Positions 41,872 to 51,000 of a DNA stretch of 64,000 bases are shown here, piece after piece. Positions within the stretch are counted from its first letter, which is position 1. Each line of letters opens with the position of its first letter. The stretch is from an uncultured Oscillospiraceae bacterium (GTDB lineage Bacteria; Bacillota; Clostridia; Oscillospirales; Oscillospiraceae): the NCBI GenBank assembly GCA_934565655.1, contig CAKTIE010000010.1, positions 6,218 through 70,217 on the forward strand, in the 5' to 3' direction. The translations under genes were made by a program, and so were the position numbers. The notes below the pieces were generated by a model. The model was not told where the DNA came from, did not search any database, and was given only the letters and a program-made list of their open reading frames with translations.

Positions 41872-43964
41872 AAGGTTACCTCCTGTTTCTTATTGCGGGA
41901 AAGATGGCCCATGCCCTTTGTGGTCTTGCAGATGACGCCGTCGCACAGGATCAGCAGCGCGGGCAGCACCAGCAGCACCAGCACTACGCTGATAATGGCG
42001 CCTCTGGCCATCAGCATGCACATGGAGCCGACGATATCAATGTTGGAGTACACGGCTACGCCGAAGGTGGCGGCGAACAGGCCCAGGCCGCTGACGATCA
42101 CGGACGGGGCGGAGGTTCGCAGGGCGGTGTACACGGCGGCCTTCCGGTCATTGCCGTTCAGGCGCTCGGATTTATAGCGGGTGGTCATCAGAATGGCGTA
42201 GTCCACCGTGGCGCCCAGCTGGATGGTGCTGATGCAGATAGGCGCGATGAAGGGCAGGGACTGGCCGAAGTAGTGGGGCAGGCCCAGATTGATGAACACG
42301 GCCAGCTCGATCACGGCGATCAGCACGAAGGGGAGGAACAGGCTCTTTTCCACCAGCGCGATGATCACGAAGATGGCCACGATGGACACGGCGTTGACCA
42401 CCTGGAAGTCGTGGCCGGTGGTGTCGATCATGTCCTTCATGCAGGGCGCCTCACCGATCAGCATGCCGGTGTCATCATACTTCTTCAGTATGGCATTCAG
42501 GCTGTCCAGCTGGTCGCTGACGGCGTCACTGGCCACCTTGTACTCCGAGTTGATCAGCATCAGCTCCCACTGGCCGTCGTTCAGCAGGGAACGGACGGAG
42601 TCCGGCAGGATATCCTCCGGCACCAGCGGCCCCACCACGCTCTCCAGACTGAGAACGTATTTCACGCCGTCCACCTGCTCCATTTCGTCGATCATATCCC
42701 GCACATCCCGCGTGGGAAGGTTGGCGTCCACCAGCAGCATGTGGGTGGAGGAGATGTCGAAGTCCTCCGCCAGCTTGGAGTTGGCGATCACATAGTCGAT
42801 GTCCTCCGGCAGGCACTCGCCCATGTCGTAATAGACCTCGTCGTTGGTCTTGTCATAGCCGTAGTAGGCCGGGGCGATCAGCAGGGCGAAGATAATGAGG
42901 AACACGGGGAAGTGCTTGCACACGCCCTTGACAAAGCCGCTCATGTCGGGGATCAGGGACTTGTGCCGGGTCTTTTGCAGGGGCTTATCCAGCAGCAGTA
43001 TCATGCTGGGCAGGATGGTGACGCAGCCAATTACGCCCAGCAGCACGCCCTTGGCCATCACGATGCCCAGGTCGCGGCCCAGGGTGAAGCTCATGAAGCA
43101 CAGGGCGATGAAGCCTGCGATGGTGGTGATGGAGCTGCCGATGACCGAGGCGAAGGTCTCATGGATGGCCACGGCCATGGCGTCCTTATGATCGGTGGTG
43201 CGCTCCAGCTGCTCGTTGTAGCTGTGCCACAGGAAGATGGAGTAGTCCATGGTGACAGCCAGCTGCAGCACGGCGGACAGGGCCTTGGTGATGTAGGAGA
43301 TCTCACCGAAGAAGTAGTTGCTGCCCAGATTGAACAGAATGCACATGCCGATGCTGGCCAGGAATACGAAGGGCACCAGCCAGCCGTCCAGCAGCAGCAT
43401 CATGGCGGCGCAGGCGCAGGCCACGGCCAGCGCCACATAGATGGGCTCCTCCTGCTCGCACAGATCCTTCAGATCGGTGACCAGTGCCGACATACCGGAG
43501 ACGAAGCACTGTTTTCCGGCGATGGCGCGGATGTCACGGATGGCGTCCATGGTCACATCCTCGCTGGTGGCCGAGTCGAAGAACACCGCCATCATGGTGG
43601 CGTTCCCGTTGTTGAAGGCGTCGTACAGCTTGTCGGGCAGCATCTCCATGGGCACCGACAGGTCGGCCAGCGAGTCGTACCACAGTACGGTGTCCACATG
43701 CTCCACGGCCTCGATCTTTTCCTTCAGGGCGGCCACGTCTCTGGCGGGCATATCCTCCACGATGATGAAGGAGAAGGCACCCTTGCCGAAGTCGTCCTTC
43801 AGGGTGTTCTGTCCGATCACGGTGTCCATGTCGTCGGGCAGATAGTTGAGCATATCGTAATTGATGCGGGTGTTCAGCATGCCGAACACCGAGGGGATCA
43901 TCAGCGCCAGCGCGATGATCAGGATCAGCACGCGGTTTTTGACGATCGCTTTTGCAAAACGCAT
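41868..43964 (-). CDS. MMPL/RND-superfamily transporter
   Basis: A 698-residue protein with the duplicated RND layout: a membrane span, a large extracellular domain, about five spans (YFFGEISYITKALSAVLQLA, then VTMDYSIFLWHSYNEQLERT with the conserved D-Y motif), and the same again (TIQLGATVDYAILMTTRYKS in the second half). MMPL proteins export lipids or hydrophobic compounds, driven by protons. The ATG at MRFAKAIVKN is preferred; a TTG nine codons upstream overlaps the DUF308 gene. The four-gene TetR-DUF308-MMPL-YhgE context suggests a regulated envelope or detoxification export system. Confidence 0.88.
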   Translation of the reverse strand: MRFAKAIVKNRVLILIIALALMIPSVFGMLNTRINYDMLNYLPDDMDTVIGQNTLKDDFGKGAFSFIIVEDMPARDVAALKEKIEAVEHVDTVLWYDSLADLSVPMEMLPDKLYDAFNNGNATMMAVFFDSATSEDVTMDAIRDIRAIAGKQCFVSGMSALVTDLKDLCEQEEPIYVALAVACACAAMMLLLDGWLVPFVFLASIGMCILFNLGSNYFFGEISYITKALSAVLQLAVTMDYSIFLWHSYNEQLERTTDHKDAMAVAIHETFASVIGSSITTIAGFIALCFMSFTLGRDLGIVMAKGVLLGVIGCVTILPSMILLLDKPLQKTRHKSLIPDMSGFVKGVCKHFPVFLIIFALLIAPAYYGYDKTNDEVYYDMGECLPEDIDYVIANSKLAEDFDISSTHMLLVDANLPTRDVRDMIDEMEQVDGVKYVLSLESVVGPLVPEDILPDSVRSLLNDGQWELMLINSEYKVASDAVSDQLDSLNAILKKYDDTGMLIGEAPCMKDMIDTTGHDFQVVNAVSIVAIFVIIALVEKSLFLPFVLIAVIELAVFINLGLPHYFGQSLPFIAPICISTIQLGATVDYAILMTTRYKSERLNGNDRKAAVYTALRTSAPSVIVSGLGLFAATFGVAVYSNIDIVGSMCMLMARGAIISVVLVLLVLPALLILCDGVICKTTKGMGHLSRNKKQEVTL

Positions 43965-43968
43965 GGGT

Positions 43969-44568
43969 CTATTCGTCCTTTCCAATTTCAAAGTCGTCGG
44001 TCTCGATCACGTCGGGCCGCTGGTGGTTCACGATCTTCACGGTGCACAGGGCGACCGTCAGGTTCAGCACGCCGTCGCACAGCAGCGACAGGCCCATCAG
44101 GGCTGTCAGCGCCCGGACACCGGCGGCAGGCCGGAACACCAGCACCACGCCGATGACGCAGGTCAGCGCCGCCAGCGCCAGCACCAGCCACCAGCGGCGG
44201 ATGCCGAACCGGCGGGAATCCGCGGCGATCTGGATCTTGAACAGGCCGTCGGCCAGCACCGGGATGCCGAACATGACGCACAGGAAGCTCATGGCGTCGC
44301 CGGGATGGCTGAGGGTCACCACGCCCAGCACCATCAGCAGTATGCCGAAGGCCAGATCGTACTGGAAGGCCAGCCGGAACAAGTCGCGGGAGAAATAGCC
44401 CACCAGCTTCACCGCGCCGAACACGATCATGCCGATGCCCAGCAGCCGTCCGATCCATACTGCCGAGGCGTCCGGCGTGAACAGCAGCACCACGCCCAGC
44501 AGGCAGAACAGCGCGGACATAACGATGTAACTGATCTTGGCCGCCTTCATAGGTGTGACAGAACGCAT
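43969..44568 (-). CDS. DUF308 / HdeD-type membrane protein
   Basis: 199 residues with about six hydrophobic segments in tandem pairs (SYIVMSALFCLLGVVLLFTP, IGRLLGIGMIVFGAVKLVGY, LAFGILLMVLGVVTLSHPGD, then VLALAALTCVIGVVLVFRPA). Such repeats of paired helices with a 'P' turn are typical of the HdeD/DUF308 family, associated with stress in enterobacteria. The start at MRSVTPMKAAKIS follows AAAGGGGG. It lies between the TetR gene and the MMPL gene and is likely part of the same operon. Confidence 0.8.
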   Translation of the reverse strand: MRSVTPMKAAKISYIVMSALFCLLGVVLLFTPDASAVWIGRLLGIGMIVFGAVKLVGYFSRDLFRLAFQYDLAFGILLMVLGVVTLSHPGDAMSFLCVMFGIPVLADGLFKIQIAADSRRFGIRRWWLVLALAALTCVIGVVLVFRPAAGVRALTALMGLSLLCDGVLNLTVALCTVKIVNHQRPDVIETDDFEIGKDE

Positions 44569-44650
44569 TATCTTACCCCCTTTGCAGATGTTTTTTTCAG
44601 CATAGCGGAGTATAGCATTTCCCGGGAAAAGGGGAAATGGACAGAAAAAG

Positions 44651-44679
44651 GCCCGCTGTCCAAGATTTGGACAGCGGGC
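44651..44679 (-). terminator. Terminator after the TetR-type gene
   Basis: A perfect 11-bp stem GCCCGCTGTCC / GGACAGCGGGC followed on the minus strand by CTTTTTC. It separates the regulator gene from the exporter operon, which therefore needs its own promoter; an extended -10 TGCTATACT on the minus strand is seen at 44608-44616. Confidence 0.85.
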
Positions 44680-44723
44680 TGCAATTGCCTGCTTTTTGGG
44701 CAAACGGGGCGGTTTGCCTAAAT

Positions 44724-45284
44724 TCACTTGCCCTCCCGGCTGCGGCGGATGATCAGCTCCGGCACGTCCCGGCTCAGCTCCAGCATCCGGTGCAGGTCGT
44801 CATAGGCGGCGTCGGTCATGCCCCGGTCGATCCAGTCGATGCACATGCCGAACAGCTGGCATTTCATGAACCGGATCACGATCTGCCGGTCGCTTTCGCT
44901 CATGAGATCGTCGGGAAAGGCGGTGGCGATATAGGCGGACACCGCATAGTCGCACAGCCGCAGCATGCTCTGGGTGAACACATCCCGGTTTACCGAGTGG
45001 TAGATGTGCATGACCGCGCGCTTATTCTCCAGCGCGAACTGAAACGCCATGTGGAAGCACTCGTCCAGCGACGAGATGGAGGGGTATGCCTGGATCAGCT
45101 GCTCCGTCTGCTCGGTGATAATCTCGCCCAGCAGGGAGGGAATGTCGTGAAAATGGTAGTAGAAGGAGTTGCGGTTGATGCCGCAGTCCTCCACAATGTC
45201 CCGCACGCTGATCTTGTTCAGGGGCTGTTGGTTCAGCAGCTTCAGAAAAGAGGCCTTGATCGCCTGCTTTGTAAAGTTTGCCAT
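44724..45284 (-). CDS. TetR/AcrR-family regulator
   Basis: 186 residues. The N-terminal helix-turn-helix is TKQAIKASFLKLLNQQPLNK followed by ISVRDIVEDCGINRNSFYYH, the TetR signature ending in FYYHFHDI. The C-terminal ligand-binding domain is helical and unassigned. It is located upstream of the DUF308-MMPL-YhgE genes on the same strand and is likely their repressor. Both promoters contain TATACTCC, which may include part of a shared operator; this is inference. Confidence 0.9.
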   Translation of the reverse strand: MANFTKQAIKASFLKLLNQQPLNKISVRDIVEDCGINRNSFYYHFHDIPSLLGEIITEQTEQLIQAYPSISSLDECFHMAFQFALENKRAVMHIYHSVNRDVFTQSMLRLCDYAVSAYIATAFPDDLMSESDRQIVIRFMKCQLFGMCIDWIDRGMTDAAYDDLHRMLELSRDVPELIIRRSREGK

Positions 45285-45311
45285 AGCGTCCTCCGTTTCG
45301 ATGGTATCTGG

Positions 45312-45340
45312 AGTATATCACAAAACTGGCCGCAAGGCAA
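45312..45340 (-). promoter_or_regulatory. Promoter for the TetR-type gene
   Basis: On the minus strand, TTGCCT (45335-45340), 17 bases, TATACT (45312-45317), 28 bases before the ATG. Confidence 0.65.
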
Positions 45341-45354
45341 GCGGCGGAGATGTC

Positions 45355-45387
45355 AAAAAATGGCAGGTCATGCGACCTGCCATTTTT
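45355..45387. terminator. Terminator after the solute-binding protein gene
   Basis: The stem AAAAATGGCAGGTC / GACCTGCCATTTTT with loop ATGC, nine bases after the stop of the minus-strand gene. Confidence 0.92.
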
Positions 45388-45396
45388 CATGTGAAA

Positions 45397-46740
45397 TTAC
45401 TCCTTCGCCGCGGCGTTGGCGTTGTCCGCGAAGGTGTCGGTCTCGATCACCACGTCGCCGCCGTTTTCAATGCGCTGCAGCAGGTTCCACCACTCGGTGC
45501 GGGCGGTGGCCCAGCCGGGCGTCAGCTGATAGTAATTGCCCAGCTGATCGGTCAGCTTTCCGTATGCCTGCATCACGTCGCTGCCGCTCCAGATGCCGGA
45601 CAGATTCACGCCGTCGGCGGCGGAGCGGACGGGGAAGCAGCCGGCGGCCTTTACGGCGGCGGAAGTGCCCTGCCCGTCGGCAAAGTAGCGGATCAGCAGC
45701 TTGGCGGCCTCCAGCTTCTCCTGATCGCCGTTATCAAAGGCACCGAAGCACCAGATGTCGCCCTCCAGACGGCTCTCGCCGGTCTCGGAGGGGAAGGACA
45801 TGAACTCGATGGTCTGGCCGTTGACGGTCTTGCCCGCCTCGTGCACGACAGGCTCCGCGCCCTCCTCGGCAGGCTCGTCCACGATCTCGGCGGTCTGCCG
45901 GGCAAGGCTCCAGCAGAAGGACATTTTCAGCGACTCGTGATAGAACAGCGTGGCCTCCTCGTCGCCGTTGATGGTGTCATCAAACTCGATGCCCTTGGTG
46001 TCCCGCAGCAGGGTCAGCGCCTGCTGGATGGGCTCGGAATTCACGGTGTAGGCGGTGTGGGCGGCGTTGGTGAATTCGCCGCCGTACAGGTTGGTGATCA
46101 GGGCGCGGGTGCCCTCGTCGCCGTTCTGGCCGGAGCAGTACACGGCGGCCACCGTCTCGCCGTACTTGCTGTACAGGGCCTTGACGGCACTGACGAATTG
46201 CTCGGTGGTCCAGGTGCGGGTCTCCAGATCAATGTACTGGTCGGCGCCCGCCGTCACGAAGGCGTCATAGTTGATGGCCATGCACTGGACGTTCATGGCG
46301 AAGGGATAGGCGTAGCATTTGCCGTCAGAGGTGAAGCAGGCGCTTTGGCAGGCGTCGTTGATCTCCGCCTTGTCGCCGTCATCCCACAGGTCGGACAGAT
46401 CGGCCAGCATGCCCTCCGCGCCCCAGGTCTTTACCAGCCGGTCGGGCTGGGCCAGCAGAATGTCGGGGGCCTCTCCGCCGTCCACAGCGGTGCTGAGCTT
46501 ATCGTCGCCGGTGGCCTCGTCCAGACACTGCACCGTCACATGGATGTCGGGGTAGACGCTGTTGAACTGGGTCAGCAGGTTTTCCACCGCCGCCTTGTCA
46601 CCCCAGTCGCCTGCGGGATATGTCCACAGCGTCAGCTCGATGACGCTCGTCTCCTCGCTGTTATCTGCCGTGTCCTGACCGCAGGCTGTCACAGACAGCG
46701 CCAGCGTCAGGACCAGCAGGAATGCCAGCAGTTTTTTCAT
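45397..46740 (-). CDS. Extracellular solute-binding lipoprotein (family 1, sugar type)
   Basis: 447 residues. A lipoprotein signal peptide (MKKLLAFLLVLTLALSVTAC) is followed by a periplasmic-binding-protein fold of the MalE-like class: IELTLWTYPAGDWGDKAAVE, LLTQFNSVYPDIHVTVQCLD, GEAPDILLAQPDRLVKTW, and the later SGIWSGSDVMQAYG. It would capture a carbohydrate-like ligand for an ABC importer. No permease or ATPase gene is adjacent, so it either serves a distant importer or a sensor. It has its own promoter and terminator. Confidence 0.88.
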   Translation of the reverse strand: MKKLLAFLLVLTLALSVTACGQDTADNSEETSVIELTLWTYPAGDWGDKAAVENLLTQFNSVYPDIHVTVQCLDEATGDDKLSTAVDGGEAPDILLAQPDRLVKTWGAEGMLADLSDLWDDGDKAEINDACQSACFTSDGKCYAYPFAMNVQCMAINYDAFVTAGADQYIDLETRTWTTEQFVSAVKALYSKYGETVAAVYCSGQNGDEGTRALITNLYGGEFTNAAHTAYTVNSEPIQQALTLLRDTKGIEFDDTINGDEEATLFYHESLKMSFCWSLARQTAEIVDEPAEEGAEPVVHEAGKTVNGQTIEFMSFPSETGESRLEGDIWCFGAFDNGDQEKLEAAKLLIRYFADGQGTSAAVKAAGCFPVRSAADGVNLSGIWSGSDVMQAYGKLTDQLGNYYQLTPGWATARTEWWNLLQRIENGGDVVIETDTFADNANAAAKE

Positions 46741-46809
46741 TTGATTTCCTCCTTATATACCTGGATTTTGCCCCGAAATGGAAACAAAGCCCATCGTATG
46801 ACCTTGTGT

Positions 46810-46838
46810 ATTGTATAGAAGTCGCGGCCAAATGTCAA
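46810..46838 (-). promoter_or_regulatory. Promoter for the solute-binding protein
   Basis: On the minus strand, TTGACA (46833-46838), 17 bases, TACAAT (46810-46815). Confidence 0.8.
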
Positions 46839-46912
46839 GTCATGGCAAAAATGGGCGTGGTATAGGATGCCTTTTTCCGGCAAACACTAGTGAAAAAGGA
46901 GGGAGCGCACAC

Positions 46913-47617
46913 ATGAATTACAGCGCCAACAGCTGCCAGAGCGGCGAAAACGAAAACCGTGAAACGCCACAGCAGCAGATCATCGAAATGGGCTCCACGG
47001 TGGTGAAAAACAGGCGGGGCACCATCCACTGCCTGACCATCATCGGACAGGTGGAGGGCCACACCACCCTGCCTTCCAATGTAAAGACCACCAAATATGA
47101 GCACGTTCTTCCGCTGCTGGCCTCGGTGGAGGAGAAGGACGATGTGGACGGCCTTTTGCTGCTGCTGAACACGGTGGGCGGCGATATCGAGGCGGGCCTT
47201 GGCATCGCGGAGCTGGTGGCGGGCATGACCAAGCCTACCGCCACGCTGGTGCTGGGCGGCGGACACTCCATCGGCGTGCCGCTGGCGGTGTGCGGCAAGG
47301 CCACCTTCATTGTGCCCAGCGCGTCCATGACCATCCATCCCGTCCGCATGTCGGGACAGGTCATCGCCGCCCCGGCCACCTACCGGTACTTTGAGCGGAT
47401 CCAGGAGCGGATCATCGACTTTGTGGCCCGCAATTCCCGCATCAGCGCCGAGAAGTTCCGAGAGCTGATGCTGTCGGTGGGGGATATGGCCAACGATGTG
47501 GGCAGCGTGATCTATGGGCAGGAGGCGGTGGCGTTGGGCATCATCGACCGCATCGGCTCGCTGGGCGACGCGCTGGACGCCCTGTACAAGATGGTGGAAA
47601 AGGACAGAGAGGGGTAA
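46913..47617 (+). CDS. ClpP-class serine protease TepA-like (translocation-enhancing protein)
   Basis: 234 residues with a ClpP/crotonase fold. LLLLLNTVGGDIEAGLGIAE is the oxyanion region. The catalytic serine is expected in LGGGHSIGVPLAVCG, and the histidine in SMTIHPVRMSG. The C-terminal part (EKFRELMLSVGDMANDVGSV, then EAVALGIIDRIGSLGDALD) matches the TepA/YmfB branch. In Bacillus this protein has been linked to protein export and sporulation. The Asn/Gln-rich N-terminal 30 residues are extra. AGGAGG lies 10 bases before the ATG. Confidence 0.85.
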   Translation: MNYSANSCQSGENENRETPQQQIIEMGSTVVKNRRGTIHCLTIIGQVEGHTTLPSNVKTTKYEHVLPLLASVEEKDDVDGLLLLLNTVGGDIEAGLGIAELVAGMTKPTATLVLGGGHSIGVPLAVCGKATFIVPSASMTIHPVRMSGQVIAAPATYRYFERIQERIIDFVARNSRISAEKFRELMLSVGDMANDVGSVIYGQEAVALGIIDRIGSLGDALDALYKMVEKDREG

Positions 47618-47622
47618 GGAGA

Positions 47623-47820
47623 TGTGCGTAGGGCGGCATGTGGTTATGCCGCCCTGCGCACAGGCTGCGGTGACCGTTTCGTAGGGCGGGGTGATCCTGT
47701 TGCGGTGCCCAAAATTTCTGCGCTGCCTTACGGCGGGCGCTTGAAATTTTGACCGCTGCCACTCACTCCCCTCGCTGTATCTGCCACAGGCAGCGCTCGG
47801 TTCGCTCCCCACACCCCGCC
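47623..47820. repeat. Composite palindromic intergenic element
   Basis: Several nested inverted repeats in a gene-free gap: 47623-47662 (17-bp arms with one mismatch, centred on GCGGCAT/ATGCCGC); outer arms GGCGGGGTG (47685-47693) and CACCCCGCC (47812-47820); inner arms GCGGT...ACCGC and CAAAATTTC (47710-47718) with GAAATTTTG (47743-47751); and CTGCC/GGCAG near 47781. It resembles a mobile palindromic repeat rather than a terminator, as no T run follows. The flanking gap 47618-48042 has no gene. Confidence 0.6.
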
Positions 47821-47853
47821 TCCGTCATACGGACAGGGTACGATGATTGATTC

Positions 47854-47939
47854 GTAGGGGGCGGCGTCCTCGACGCCCCGGCGGTTTACCGGACACGGTA
47901 TCATAAGTTGTGCGGGCCGTCGGGGACGCCGGCCCCTAC
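47854..47939. repeat. Interspersed palindromic repeat, copy 2 (GTAGGGGGCGG...GGCCCCTAC)
   Basis: 86 bases with the same ends and centre as the copy at 14920-15004; about 15 positions differ, mostly in the middle third. The terminal arms remain complementary in both copies. Confidence 0.85.
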
Positions 47940-47972
47940 AAAACACCACAAGTCCACCCCGTCAACTTTATC

Positions 47973-48001
47973 TTGAAAAATACACGCTTTTCTGATACAC
48001 T
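47973..48001 (+). promoter_or_regulatory. Promoter for the smc operon
   Basis: TTGAAA (47973-47978), 17 bases, TACACT (47996-48001), 41 bases before the smc start. Confidence 0.65.
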
Positions 48002-48042
48002 AATCTAGTTAAAGTATGCCATTGTAAAATGAGGTGGACTAT

Positions 48043-51000
48043 TTGTATCTTAAAGCGCTGGAAATTCAGGGCTTCAAATCGTTTCCCGATAAGACGGTTC
48101 TGAATTTCGGAGAGGATATCACCGCCATCGTGGGCCCCAACGGCTCCGGTAAGTCCAATATCTCCGATGCCATCCGCTGGGTCATGGGCGAGCAGAACTC
48201 CCGCCAGCTCCGCGGCGCGAAAATGGAGGACGTGATCTTCGGCGGCACGGAGAAGCGCAGCCAGATGGGCTTTGCGCAGGTGACACTGGTCATCGACAAC
48301 ACGGAACATATCTTTCCCCGTGACGAGGCGGAGGTGGCCGTTACCCGCCGCTATTACCGCAGCGGTGAATCGGAATATTACATCAACAAGCAGTCGGTGC
48401 GCCTGAAGGACGTGAACGAGCTGTTCATGGACACCGGCATGGGCCGCGAGGGCTATTCCATCATCGGCCAGGGCAAGATCGACGAGATATTGTCCGTCAA
48501 GTCCGGCGAGCGCCGCGAGGTGTTCGAGGAGGCGGCAGGCATCAGCAAGTACCGCCACCGCAAGGAGGAGGCCGAGCGGAAGCTGGAGCGCACCCAGGAG
48601 AATCTGGTGCGCATCAACGACAAGATCGCGGAGCTGGAGCTGCAGGTGGAGCCGCTGCGCCAGCAGGCGGAGGTGGCCAAGAAATATCTGGTGCTGCGTG
48701 ACGAGCTGCGTGTGCTGGAGATCAGCGTGTGGCTGGAGCAGCTGCAAAATCTGAAAACCGCCAAGTTCAAGCTGCAGACCGATGTGGAGAGCGCCCGCGC
48801 CGACAAGGAGCGGGCCGAAGCAGAGCTGGAAGCCGCCTATGCCGCCGCCGAGGAGCTGAGCGAGCAGGTGCGGCAGAACGATCTGCAGGCGGAAGCGCTG
48901 CGGGGACAGGTGAGCCAGCTGGAATCCGCCTCCGGCGAGCATGACAGCGCCATCGCCGTGCTGCGCACCTCCGTGGAGCACAACAATGAAAGCATTGCCC
49001 GTATCCGCCGGGAGATGGAGGATACGGAGAACCGGGCGGGCAGCCTGCAGTCTCAGGTGGACGCCCAGCTGGATCGCATCGACCAGATCGACGCCGAGAG
49101 CGCCGCGCTGGAGCGGGAGCTGGAAGCTCTGCTGACGCAGGCCCGTGAGCTGAGCGACACCGCGGCGGGCGCGGCCCGCACGGCAGAGTCTCTGCGGGCG
49201 GAGGAAGCGCTGCTGCTGTCCGCCGCCGCCGACGGCAAGGCGGAGCTGTCCGCCCTGCGGTCCGGCCTGAGCCAGATCGCGGAGCGCCGGGCCCATACGG
49301 AGCAGGAGCTTACTGCCGCACAGGAGAAGCTGGAGCAGAGCGGCCGGGAATCCAAGGAAAACCGGAAGCTCCTCAACGAAGCCAAAGAGGAAGCGCAGGC
49401 CGTCAGCAACATCATTCAGGGCCACGGCCTGAAGATGGAGGGCCGCAAGAAGCGTGCCACCGATGCCGAGGCGGAGAAATTGCAGCTGACCATGGACGTG
49501 GCGGCGCTGGAAAACCGCATCCGTCTGCTGACGGAGATGGAGAAGGAGTACGAGGGCTTCTCCAAGGCGGTAAAGCTGGTGATGCAGGCGGCGGAGAAGA
49601 AGGCCCTGCGGGGCATCCGCGGCCCGGTGGCCAGTCTGATGAAGACTGAGGAGCAGTACACGGTGGCGCTGGAGGTGGCGCTGGGCGCCGGTATGCAGAA
49701 CATCGTGGTAGAGCGGGAGGAGGACGGCAAGTCCGCCATCGGCTATCTGAAGCAGAGGGACGGCGGCCGGGCCACGTTCCTGCCCATGAGCGCCGTTCGC
49801 GGCGAGACCCTGCGGGAGAACGTCAGCGGCGAATACGGCTTTGTGGGCATTGCCGCCGACCTGATCTCCTATGATAAGCAGTATGACGGCATCTTCAGGA
49901 GCCTGCTGGGCCGCACCGTAGTGGTGGAGGATCTGGACTGCGGTATCGCCATGGCCCGCAAATTCCGCAGCGCCTTCCGCATCGTCACGCTGGATGGACA
50001 GGTGATGAACCGGGGCGGCTCCATGACCGGCGGCAGCGTCAGCCGCAGCGCCGGTGTGCTGAGCCGTGCCAACGAGCTGGAAAAGCTCAGCGGAAAGATG
50101 GACGGTATGCAGGATAAGCTGTCCGCCGCCAAGCAGAAGGCCGAGGATACCCAGCGTGAGCTGCAAAAGGCCCAGTACGAGCTGGAGGTGGCCTCCGCCC
50201 AGCAGCGCAAGGCCGAGGATCTGGTGCTGCAATATCAGGGCAAGCAGGAGCATTACGATATCCTGCTGACCACGCTGGAGCAGAGCTGCGAGGACTTGCA
50301 GAGCGAACTGAACACCTTTGCTCAGCGTGCCAAGGATGATGAAACGCGCTGCGCCGCCGTGGAGGCGGACGTGGCGGAGAAGGAAGAGAAGGCTGCCGTC
50401 CTCCACCGTCAGGCGGAGGAGAGCCAGACCGGCCAGAGTGACCTGATGGAAAAGACCAACGCCCTGTCGGACCAGATCGCGGAGAAGAAGGCGGCGCAGG
50501 CGGCGCTGGCCGCCGAGCGCGGCGCGGGCGAACGCAGCATCGTCGACCTGAAACGCCTGCGGCTGGATATGGTCACCGACCGGGAGCAGCGTCAGGAACT
50601 GATGGAGAAGTTTGCCGCCGCCAACGAAAAGGCGCAGGGCGACATTGCCGCCCATCAAGCGCAGCTGGACGAGCTGCATGCCCGGGGCGACGCCCTGCGG
50701 ACGCAGCTGACTGCCCTGTCAGAGCAGAAGCTTCAGTTGGAGGGCCAGCGGGACGCCAAGAATCGGGAGAGCCGCAGCTGCAACGACGCGGTCATCGCCA
50801 CCACGCAGGAGCTTTCCCGCATGGAGCAGAAGCTGCAGGGCAACGCCATGGAGGAAAAGGCCCTGCTGGACAAGCTGTGGGAGCGCTATGAGCTGAGCCA
50901 CAGCGCCGCGCTGGAGCAGCGCATCGAGCTGGAGAGCGTTTCCAAGGCCACCCGCCGCATCGCGGAGCTGACGCGGGAGATCAAGGGGCTGGGAACACCC

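Noticed and set aside
47968..50679. Open frame of about 900 codons on the minus strand opposite smc
   Set aside because: It is a shadow of the high-GC smc codons. The translation is a run of Leu/Gln/Val/His/Arg-rich low-complexity sequence with no family signature or ribosome binding site. The same holds for long antisense frames opposite leuS, polA, the MMPL gene, rpoD-dnaG and the YhgE-like gene.
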